This document shows positions 1 through 5,942 of a DNA stretch of 5,942 bases, in pieces. How positions within the stretch are numbered: position 1 is the stretch's first letter; every line of letters begins with the position of its first letter. The notes beneath the pieces are model-generated. The model ran no database searches. It saw only the letters and a list, made by a program, of their open reading frames with translations, and was not told the DNA's origin. The stretch is from Candidatus Symbiothrix sp. (GTDB taxonomy: Bacteria; Bacteroidota; Bacteroidia; Bacteroidales; Azobacteroidaceae): NCBI GenBank assembly GCA_031270925.1, contig JAISWY010000144.1, positions 1 through 5,942 of the forward strand. Reading direction: 5' to 3'. The position numbers and the translations under genes are program-made.

Positions 1-2343
1 AAATATTATCCTTACGGAAAACTACCTGCCAATTTGACCGATGTGGAAATTTATCGTGACAGTCCCGCCGCCGACGCCAATTATTGGACCTTGAGTACCA
101 ATAATTCATTCCAAGATTGGCAATCTTATGCGCAGGGAACCGACACCGACTGGCAAGAGGTGATGTTCCAAACCGCGCTTATTCAAGAATACCGTTTGAA
201 TTTGAGCGGAGGAAACGAAAGCACCAAATATTCACTGATGGGCGGCTATTTGAATCAAGATGGCATTGTGATTAACAGCGCTTACGAACGCCTGTCCGGT
301 CGAATCAATTGGGAACATAAATTGAATGCGAAATTGAAACTGACCGCCAATATATCTTCATACAGAGCTGTTTACGATGGTATAGCCACCGGTTCGGCCG
401 ACGGTGTAATTACCAATATGCTGAAACAAAAACCGACTACGCCTTTCGACATCAACCGTTTGGAGGAAGAAGATGAGTCGTCGCTGATTTCCAATCCTTA
501 CATTCAGGCACGCGACATCACGAAAGACCGTTTCCGCAACAATCTGGTGGCTCGTTTGGTTTTGGATTACAACATCAACAAATTCTGGCAATTCAAGGCG
601 ACCGGAACGTATGTCAATAACAACAATAAGGATAAAACGTTTTATCCCTACAATGTTTCGCAGGGTTTCAAATCGCACGGAACGGGAATCCAAGTCAATT
701 CCGCAAACGATAAACTGTTGGGTGAAGCCTTTTTAACTTATACCAAACGTTTCAACAAAAGCCATCGCTTGAAAGTGATGGGCGGCGCGATTGTCGAGAA
801 ATTCGTTTCCGAATCCGTTTCGATCAATAATCAAAATTTTCCGAATATCAATTTGGGTTCCGACGGTTTGCAATTGGGTATCGAACCGCAAATTCCGACT
901 TCCTCGTACATCGCTTATCAAATGCTATCTGTTTTAGGCAGAGCCGAATACAACATCAAAGATCGTTATTTGCTGACGGGAACTTTGCGCGAAGACGGTT
1001 CGTCGCGTTTCGGAACGGGAAATAAATGGGCTTTGTTCCCTTCTCTCGCTTTTGCGTGGCGCGTTTCGGAAGAGAAATTTCTTAAAAATCAGGAACTTAT
1101 CAGTAATTTGAAATTGCGTTTGAGCGCAGGAAGCAGCGGCAACACGGCTATTCCGGCCTATCGCAGCTTGTCGTCGATCGGAATGGCTTTTCATCCGATG
1201 AACGGAAAAGATGTTTTGTACGGAACTTATATCAACCGTTTCACAAACAAGAACTTACGTTGGGAAACTACCGACCAGCTAGACGGCGGATTGGATTTCG
1301 GATTGTTCGACAACCGTTTCAATGTAACGATCGACGCCTATTTGAAACGCACGCGCGACTTGCTACTGGAAAAAAACACGCCTTTATATAGCGGCCAGCG
1401 AAAAACGTGGACGAATATCGGCGCCATTCGGAATAAAGGCTTGGAAATCACTTTCGGCGCCATTCCCGTCCGCAACAAAAATTGGGATTGGACGATGGAT
1501 TTCAATATCGCTTTCAACCGCTCCAAAGTTTTGGACATCGGGCCGGGCGGCGAAATGGGTTTCGATCCGGGAGTGATTCCGGGTTCGGGCAATTTTGTAA
1601 TGATTCGTCAGGGCGAAAGCCTCGGACAATGGTATGGTTATAAAGTGGAGGGCGTATATCATTCGCAAGCCGAAATCGACGCCGACCCCATTACCGAAGT
1701 TTTGGGACGGAAAAAAGAAAATCTTCGTCCGGGCGATCATAAATTTGTGGACGTTTATCCCGACAATAAAATTGATTCGCGCGATTTAACAATTTTAGGA
1801 CGCGGCGAACCTTTGTTTACCGGCGGATTCACGAACGCATTGTCGTACAAAGGTTTACACTTGAGTTTTATGTTGCAGTACAGCTATGGAGCGAAGGTTT
1901 TCAACGCTAATCGGGCTGCATTGGATTCGGGTCGCGACGGTTACAATCAAACGGCACATTTGGCCGATTCGTGGCGACCGACTTTATACAATGCGGCCGG
2001 CGACTTGGTCGATGCGGGCAATCCCAAGGGCAAATATCGTCTGCCCGGCGGCGAGGCCGAAAATTATTGCTTGTCGGAATTTATCGAAGACGGTTCGTTC
2101 CTGCGCATCAGCGATATTACTTTGGCTTACACATTGCCGAAAAAGACGATTCGGAAGTGGAAAGTGCAGGGAATCAAGCTGTTCGCTTCGGCGAAAAATG
2201 TTTATACTTTCACGCGGTATTTTGGTTACGATCCGGAAGTAAATACCCGTCAAGGGCAAACCGGCGATTTGATGCCGAGTCTGGATTTCGGCGCCTATCC
2301 GCGCAACAAAGCGATTTCTTTCGGTTTGGATATTACATTCTAA
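1..2343 (+). CDS. SusC-like TonB-dependent outer-membrane receptor, C-terminal part (5' truncated by window edge)
   Basis: TonB-dependent transporter of the SusC/RagA type, expected to sit in the outer membrane as a beta-barrel and import glycans or other large nutrients together with its SusD partner. The frame is open from base 1, so the gene starts upstream; the TTG at 34 is an internal leucine codon. The 780 visible residues are mostly barrel. Family landmarks, numbered from base 1, are SGGN (69-72) in the segment entering the barrel, the hallmark DGSSRFG (332-338, nt 994-1014), GQWYGYKVEGVY (about 542-553) and an Asp-rich DVYPDNKIDSRD loop (584-595). The protein ends in LDITF, with a terminal Phe typical of barrel proteins recognised by BAM. 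SusC proteins are usually about 1000-1100 residues, so the signal peptide, carboxypeptidase-D-like domain and plug (roughly 220-320 residues) are missing. A susD-like gene follows after 15 bp. The family assignment is secure; the substrate is unknown. Confidence 0.95.
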   Translation, partial: KYYPYGKLPANLTDVEIYRDSPAADANYWTLSTNNSFQDWQSYAQGTDTDWQEVMFQTALIQEYRLNLSGGNESTKYSLMGGYLNQDGIVINSAYERLSGRINWEHKLNAKLKLTANISSYRAVYDGIATGSADGVITNMLKQKPTTPFDINRLEEEDESSLISNPYIQARDITKDRFRNNLVARLVLDYNINKFWQFKATGTYVNNNNKDKTFYPYNVSQGFKSHGTGIQVNSANDKLLGEAFLTYTKRFNKSHRLKVMGGAIVEKFVSESVSINNQNFPNINLGSDGLQLGIEPQIPTSSYIAYQMLSVLGRAEYNIKDRYLLTGTLREDGSSRFGTGNKWALFPSLAFAWRVSEEKFLKNQELISNLKLRLSAGSSGNTAIPAYRSLSSIGMAFHPMNGKDVLYGTYINRFTNKNLRWETTDQLDGGLDFGLFDNRFNVTIDAYLKRTRDLLLEKNTPLYSGQRKTWTNIGAIRNKGLEITFGAIPVRNKNWDWTMDFNIAFNRSKVLDIGPGGEMGFDPGVIPGSGNFVMIRQGESLGQWYGYKVEGVYHSQAEIDADPITEVLGRKKENLRPGDHKFVDVYPDNKIDSRDLTILGRGEPLFTGGFTNALSYKGLHLSFMLQYSYGAKVFNANRAALDSGRDGYNQTAHLADSWRPTLYNAAGDLVDAGNPKGKYRLPGGEAENYCLSEFIEDGSFLRISDITLAYTLPKKTIRKWKVQGIKLFASAKNVYTFTRYFGYDPEVNTRQGQTGDLMPSLDFGAYPRNKAISFGLDITF

Positions 2344-2358
2344 AAACGCATTATCATC
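2344..2358 (+). other. susC-susD junction, 15 bp without Shine-Dalgarno
   Basis: The spacer reads AAACGCATTATCATC directly before ATG. It has no AGGAGG-like sequence and no room for a promoter plus terminator, so co-transcription is the simple reading. AT-rich leaders without Shine-Dalgarno sequences are common in Bacteroidota. Confidence 0.7.
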
Positions 2359-2442
2359 ATGAAAACGAAAAATAAATTGACAATTTTCCTCGCAGGCTTG
2401 ATACTTGTAACTTTTTCAAGCTGTAGTTTTTTGGAAGAAGAT
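2359..2442 (+). other. Lipoprotein signal peptide, lipobox and surface-export signal of the SusD-like protein
   Basis: Residues 1-21 form a signal peptide with three lysines before a hydrophobic core. The lipobox reads FSSC, with Cys22 at nt 2422-2424; position -3 is Phe rather than the usual Leu, a deviation tolerated in many Bacteroidota lipoproteins. After the Cys comes S-F-L-E-E-D, so an acidic cluster starts at +4 (nt 2434-2442). Acidic residues just after the lipidated Cys are known to direct lipoproteins to the cell surface in this phylum, as expected for SusD. Surface location here is inferred from this pattern and from the family. Confidence 0.8.
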
Positions 2443-4029
2443 CCGCGTTCGGAATTTGCCGGCGATTATTATAAAGATGCCGCTACTTTACGTTCCGGCG
2501 TAGTGGGTGCATACGCCAAATTGCGCGATTTGTACGTTGTAGGTACCAATACGCCGCTGTTTGTAACGATGCTCGGCACCGACGAATGTATGTATCGCGG
2601 TTCGAATAACGTAAGAGCTTCGATCGACCGCTACATTTTCACGCCGACCGACGGCTGTATCCGCGAATATTGGGCGCAATATTACGACATCATCGCACGT
2701 AGCAACGCCATTATTACGCAAGCGCCGAAAATCAATGGTTTAAGTGAAAGCGATTTCAATTTTTGTGTCGGAAACGCTAGATTTCTGCGGGCTTACGCCT
2801 ATTTCCGCATGGTGCAGACTTTTGGCGCTATTCCGTTGATTGATAAGCAAATGGAAGATTTCGACTACGGGATTCCGCGTTCTCCGGTAAAAAATGTATA
2901 TGCTTTGATTATCAGCGATTTAACCGATTGCGTGGAGCATAATCTCCTGACAAGCGAAGTTTTAGACGGTTATGCCAACCATTGGGCTGCCGAAACATTA
3001 TTGGGAAAAGTTTATTTGACGATGGCTTCGGCCAAAGCCGCCGATCGAGTGGCCGGTTATCAAGATATTGAGTTAAGTATCAATGAATTATATGATAAAG
3101 CATTAAAGGCTTTACAAGATGTGAAAGACAACAGCGGCCGCGATTTATTAGCTGTTTACGGCGATGTTTTCCAAATCGAAAACAAAAACACGAACAAAGA
3201 ATCGCTTTGGGAAATCCAATTCAGCAGCGAAGTGCCTTACGGTTCGCAGTGGTCGAAAGAATTTGGCGCCTACGCTTCGGGCTACGACAGTCAGAATTTG
3301 GCCGGCGGATGGCGCAGCAACGGCATCGCGGGACAATCTACCATCAATTTTGTTCCTAATTTCAGAAATTATTACAATTCAGACGGTTACGACAAACGTA
3401 GAGCTTGGAATTTGGCCGATTCGATTGTTATTTTCGACAAAGCGACCAATAAACCGACGGCCTATCGCGCCATTACCGCCACTTCGAGCCGCCCGCCTTT
3501 GGGCGATATTACCAATGCGAACACGATTCAATTCAGCGGAATTACGAAATACCGATGGGGCGACGATTGGCGTTCGGAATCGCCGTTTGTGTATTCCAAC
3601 TGTCCGAACAATGTTATCGCGTTGCGTTTTGCCGATGTATTGCTGATGTACGCCGAAGCCGATTTAGGCAAGAACGGAAGCGTTTCCACAGAAGGTTTGG
3701 CAGCCATCAATAGGGTAGTGCAACGCGCTCGCGGACAAAATGTTACGGAAGCGGAAACGCCCGGATTCCCGGATTATACCGATTTGACCATCGACCATCT
3801 TTTAATGGAACGCGCCCGCGAACTTTGTTTTGAAGGCCATCGCTGGTTCGATTTGGCGCGTACCGGAAAACTGGAACAATTCTTGGATGAACGCAACAAC
3901 ACGCCCAATTCACGCGCTGTAACCGAGTTTAAATCCGATCGTCATTACGTTTTCCCGATTCCGCTAACCGAAATTCAAATTTCGACCCATTCGCAAGGGA
4001 TGTATCAAAATCCGAATTACGGCAATTAA
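2359..4029 (+). CDS. SusD/RagB-like surface lipoprotein
   Basis: Complete 556-residue SusD-family lipoprotein, which in this family caps the SusC barrel at the cell surface and binds the substrate. The ATG at 2359 gives a lipoprotein signal: basic MKTKNK, a hydrophobic stretch, then FSSC with the lipidated Cys at residue 22. EED at 26-28 resembles the acidic lipoprotein export signal of Bacteroidota. The N-terminal SusD-like domain contains RFLRAYAYFRMVQ (141-153), the usual helix of the TPR-like core. The C-terminal SusD/RagB domain contains RFADVLLMYAEA (423-434), ERARELCFEGHRWFDLAR (484-501), FPIP (532-535) and a terminal QNPNY. Length and motif order are normal for the family. It lies 15 bp after the susC-like gene and 15 bp before the GxGYxYP gene, so it is very probably co-transcribed with both. 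A short AT-rich patch lies at 3061-3120 (see findings). Ligand specificity cannot be inferred. Confidence 0.96.
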   Translation: MKTKNKLTIFLAGLILVTFSSCSFLEEDPRSEFAGDYYKDAATLRSGVVGAYAKLRDLYVVGTNTPLFVTMLGTDECMYRGSNNVRASIDRYIFTPTDGCIREYWAQYYDIIARSNAIITQAPKINGLSESDFNFCVGNARFLRAYAYFRMVQTFGAIPLIDKQMEDFDYGIPRSPVKNVYALIISDLTDCVEHNLLTSEVLDGYANHWAAETLLGKVYLTMASAKAADRVAGYQDIELSINELYDKALKALQDVKDNSGRDLLAVYGDVFQIENKNTNKESLWEIQFSSEVPYGSQWSKEFGAYASGYDSQNLAGGWRSNGIAGQSTINFVPNFRNYYNSDGYDKRRAWNLADSIVIFDKATNKPTAYRAITATSSRPPLGDITNANTIQFSGITKYRWGDDWRSESPFVYSNCPNNVIALRFADVLLMYAEADLGKNGSVSTEGLAAINRVVQRARGQNVTEAETPGFPDYTDLTIDHLLMERARELCFEGHRWFDLARTGKLEQFLDERNNTPNSRAVTEFKSDRHYVFPIPLTEIQISTHSQGMYQNPNYGN

Positions 4030-4044
4030 TAAAATCATAAATCA
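4030..4044 (+). other. susD-GxGYxYP junction, 15 bp, AT-rich
   Basis: The spacer is TAAAATCATAAATCA before the ATG at 4045. Only two of its 15 bases are G or C and no Shine-Dalgarno sequence is present. An A/T-rich upstream region is a known substitute for the ribosome-binding site in Bacteroidota. No hairpin or terminator is visible, so the GxGYxYP gene is very probably in the susCD operon. Confidence 0.65.
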
Positions 4045-5745
4045 ATGAAATACAGTTATTTATATTTGTTCTTGTTTTTATTGGCGCTGCCGGCACAATC
4101 GCAATCGCTTGATTTAGCGACGGCTTATTGGTGGCCGCAACAGAAAATTCCGGCAAAAGTAGTGAAATGCCTGCGGCCTGCCACATTCGTCGAAAGCATT
4201 TTGGCGCAATCGGTAGCCGGATTGGTTGCACAAGCCGTCAATGAAGGCTTATCCGATGAAATGGTTTGGATCGAAAACACCGCTTCGCAATACAACGAAT
4301 GGTATAAACGTTGCATCCAACGCATTGATGCCGAAGAACTTGCTTCGGAAAATGCTTGGAACTTGGCCGTCAAATATAAAAATGCAAGTCTGATAAAAGG
4401 ATATGTTTTATACAAAAACGACGGTCTGCAAAGCCTGAATGTCGCCACTGTTTACGCCGGTTTGCACCAAGGTATTCTCGTGGAGGAATCGCAAGAGCAA
4501 ACAGCTGTCAATAAAGGGTTTAACTTATTGGTAGATGCGCGAAGCAAGAATTATCAGACCTGTTTCAATGAAGAAAAAAACAATCTGAACAAGCGGATGA
4601 TTGTGATCGTTTCGCCCACAATGCAGAATAACCGCGATTGGGCTATTGCGCAAAAAAGCATGGTTTATTATGGAGTTAATCCGTTGTACGAAAGCATTTT
4701 GGAATGGATGGAACCCTTATCGCCCATCGTTGGTTGGAACGAAGGCGGCGAATCGACACATGTGGCTCCTCCTTCGCGTTGGGGACATTTCAATACGGCT
4801 TCCGATTTCTGCTTGAATTTTCCGCTACTTTCGGCCGGCTCAATGAATGAAAATCCGGAAAAAATAAGGACTATCGATCCGAACGACATTGATTTTAACG
4901 AAAACAAGCATTTTCATGCTTTTATGATGAGCGACGGCGACAATATGCAATGGGGCATGAACGGCTTTTTCAACAAGGAATATTTCAATAATGCGTGTCG
5001 AAATCAGATGGCGACGAGTTGGACAAGTTGTCCGCTCAACCTGTCGATGATGGCGCCCGACGTCTATAACTATTTGGTATCCAATAAGAAAGACGATATG
5101 TCGATAGTGGAATTTAGCGGCGGTTATTTCTATCCCGATGTTTTTGCCGAAAACCGCGGCGAAACCGAACGATGGGAAATTCTGCGGCAATTCGCCCGGA
5201 AAGCCAATATCCATTTGAAGCGAACCGGAATTAAAGTCTTGAATTTCATTACATTATATCCAATTGATTCGGAAAATGCCCGCAAAGCCTATCAAATTTA
5301 CGCCGAAGAAATCGACGATTTGACCGGCATGACCGCCATCCAATACAATCCATATCACAATGGCGGCGGTGCAATTATCTGGGTAAAGAACAAACAAAAC
5401 ATTGATATTCCGGTAGTTACGGCGCGTTATTCCTTGTGGGGAAAAATCGACAAAGCCGGTTTCGGCCGTCCCGACCAAATCGCCGGATATATCAACGCCG
5501 ATGCAAGCAACAATATCAATTTGAACTGGACGATTGTACACGCATGGTCGCGTTACAAAAAGCAAAAAGACGGTTCGATTATCGACACGGATAATGATGC
5601 GCCCGACGGTGTGCGGGGACTTACGCCGGTTAAATGGTGCAAAGACAGGCTTGATTCGTCCGTGAAAATCATTTCCATCGAAGAATTGTTGTGGCGAATC
5701 CGTGCGGAATATCATCCCGAACAAATAACAAATTTAAAAAACTGA
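4045..5745 (+). CDS. Secreted GxGYxYP-family protein (putative glycoside hydrolase of unknown activity)
   Basis: 566-residue protein that I assign to the GxGYxYP family, annotated in Pfam as a putative glycoside hydrolase with no established reaction that I know of. The ATG at 4045 starts a Sec signal peptide: MKYSY, a Leu/Phe/Tyr-rich core, then likely cleavage near AQS (17-19). There is no lipobox, so it is probably periplasmic. The N-terminal half (about 25-250) holds a segment around LAQSVAGLVAQAVNEG resembling the family's N-terminal region, and NEGGEST...PSRWGH (about 232-248). The C-terminal half holds MSDGDNMQW (295-303), a conserved acidic motif of the family and a candidate catalytic or metal site by inference, then the signature as SGGYFYP (358-364). 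The first Gly of GxGYxYP is replaced by Ser. It lies 15 bp after the susD-like gene and 8 bp before a Tat-exported probable flavoprotein, which suggests a role in processing the imported substrate. Function is not demonstrated. Confidence 0.85.
   Translation: MKYSYLYLFLFLLALPAQSQSLDLATAYWWPQQKIPAKVVKCLRPATFVESILAQSVAGLVAQAVNEGLSDEMVWIENTASQYNEWYKRCIQRIDAEELASENAWNLAVKYKNASLIKGYVLYKNDGLQSLNVATVYAGLHQGILVEESQEQTAVNKGFNLLVDARSKNYQTCFNEEKNNLNKRMIVIVSPTMQNNRDWAIAQKSMVYYGVNPLYESILEWMEPLSPIVGWNEGGESTHVAPPSRWGHFNTASDFCLNFPLLSAGSMNENPEKIRTIDPNDIDFNENKHFHAFMMSDGDNMQWGMNGFFNKEYFNNACRNQMATSWTSCPLNLSMMAPDVYNYLVSNKKDDMSIVEFSGGYFYPDVFAENRGETERWEILRQFARKANIHLKRTGIKVLNFITLYPIDSENARKAYQIYAEEIDDLTGMTAIQYNPYHNGGGAIIWVKNKQNIDIPVVTARYSLWGKIDKAGFGRPDQIAGYINADASNNINLNWTIVHAWSRYKKQKDGSIIDTDNDAPDGVRGLTPVKWCKDRLDSSVKIISIEELLWRIRAEYHPEQITNLKN
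5116..5136 (+). other. GxGYxYP signature motif (variant SGGYFYP)
   Basis: Residues 358-364 of the secreted protein read S-G-G-Y-F-Y-P. The family-naming motif is G-x-G-Y-x-Y-P, so six of seven positions are compatible and the first Gly is Ser. It lies about 55 residues after the MSDGDN acidic motif (nt 4927-4947 cover M295 to M301), an order and separation I would expect for this family. Confidence 0.8.
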
Positions 5746-5753
5746 CCCGCTTT

Positions 5754-5942
5754 ATGTTGAACAGAAGAAATTTCATAAAAACCGCAGCCGCAGGAGCCGC
5801 TTTTGGAATGTTAAATCCGATGGACGCTTGGGCTGCACAAGCCGCTCCGGTCAATGCCGTCAAGCACAAATCGCCTTTTCCGCCTTTGCAGTTCGATGTG
5901 ATTGTGGTGGGCGCCGGTGGCTCTCAGGTAGTCGATGCGATT
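5754..5942 (+). CDS. Tat-exported probable FAD-dependent oxidoreductase, N-terminal fragment (3' truncated by window edge)
   Basis: Only the first 63 residues are visible and the frame is open to the last base. The ATG at 5754 is chosen because it places NRRNFIK (residues 3-9) at the N-terminus, close to the Tat consensus S/T-R-R-x-F-L-K. An Ala/Gly-rich hydrophobic stretch (10-20) follows, with AxA-type cleavage sites around residues 25-31. The mature part begins FDVIVVGAGGSQ (47-58), a beta strand and glycine-rich turn typical of the FAD/NAD-binding Rossmann fold in FAD-dependent oxidoreductases. The third Gly of GxGxxG is Gln58 here, which is unusual. Tat export fits a cofactor-loaded enzyme that folds before leaving the cytoplasm. 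It starts 8 bp after the GxGYxYP gene, so it almost certainly belongs to the same transcript. The reaction and the exact family cannot be determined; another Rossmann oxidoreductase, for example NAD-dependent, is possible. Confidence 0.75.
   Translation, partial: MLNRRNFIKTAAAGAAFGMLNPMDAWAAQAAPVNAVKHKSPFPPLQFDVIVVGAGGSQVVDAI
5760..5780 (+). other. Twin-arginine (Tat) signal motif
   Basis: The codons spell N-R-R-N-F-I-K, matching R-R-x-F-h-K of the Tat consensus, with Asn in place of Ser/Thr at the first position. The following stretch is only mildly hydrophobic and rich in Ala and Gly, as usual for Tat rather than Sec signals. This motif also fixes the start codon at 5754 over the in-frame ATG at 5808. 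Confidence 0.8.
5898..5927 (+). other. Dinucleotide-binding glycine-rich loop (atypical GxGxxQ)
   Basis: Residues 49-58 read V-I-V-V-G-A-G-G-S-Q. The hydrophobic beta strand followed by G53-x-G55 is the start of a Rossmann-type FAD or NAD site. Gly58 of the GxGxxG consensus is replaced by Gln (CAG at 5925-5927). Confidence 0.65.

Noticed and set aside
34..36. TTG at 34 as the start of the SusC-like gene
   Set aside because: The frame is open back to base 1 and 34 lies within the receptor, long after the expected signal peptide and plug. It is an internal leucine.
1971..2375. + strand frame spanning the end of the susC-like gene into the susD start
   Set aside because: It overlaps the conserved C-terminal barrel strands of SusC and the SusD signal peptide. 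The translation is low-complexity and Arg-rich with no signal.
3164..3646. 160-codon + strand frame overlapping the susD-like gene
   Set aside because: The susD frame has clear conserved motifs on both sides of this region. The alternative translation is Arg/Thr-rich without any family resemblance.
5254..5724. Antisense 156-codon open frame on the - strand (and shorter ones at 4840-5214, 4125-4448, 1384-1740)
   Set aside because: They lie wholly or almost wholly opposite well-supported genes, have no recognisable domain or signal, and look like shadows of codon bias.
5746..5753. Possible terminator or promoter between the GxGYxYP gene and the flavoprotein gene
   Set aside because: Only 8 bp (CCCGCTTT) separate the genes. 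There is no hairpin with a T run and no space for a Bacteroidota promoter within the gap.
5808..5810. ATG at 5808 as an alternative start for the flavoprotein
   Set aside because: It would remove the NRRNFIK Tat motif and the hydrophobic stretch, which are clearly encoded just upstream in the same frame.

Overview
The window is most likely a piece of a Bacteroidota genome, probably Bacteroidales. The evidence is a SusC-type TonB-dependent receptor followed directly by a SusD-type lipoprotein, AT-rich gene junctions without Shine-Dalgarno sequences, and moderate G+C (about mid-40s % from sampled lines). I cannot name a genus. The odd length and genes cut at both ends would fit a short metagenomic contig, but that is a guess.

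Layout: four genes, all on the + strand, tightly packed, with gaps of 15, 15 and 8 bp. (1) 1-2343: C-terminal 780 residues of a SusC-like outer-membrane receptor, with its N-terminus outside the window. (2) 2359-4029: complete SusD-like surface lipoprotein. (3) 4045-5745: complete secreted protein of the GxGYxYP family, a putative glycoside hydrolase family whose biochemistry is not established to my knowledge. (4) 5754-5942: first 63 residues of a protein with a twin-arginine signal and the beginning of a dinucleotide-binding (probably FAD) fold. No RNA gene, mobile element, CRISPR array, terminator or long non-coding stretch is visible.

How the genes may work together (inference): this looks like part of a polysaccharide-utilisation-type operon. 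SusD would bind a glycan or glycoconjugate at the cell surface and SusC would import it in a TonB-dependent way. The GxGYxYP protein and the exported flavoprotein would then process it in the periplasm. No recognised classical glycoside hydrolase or polysaccharide lyase lies in the window. The enzymatic part is a family of unknown activity next to a redox enzyme, and that pairing is the most interesting aspect. The substrate cannot be read from the sequence.
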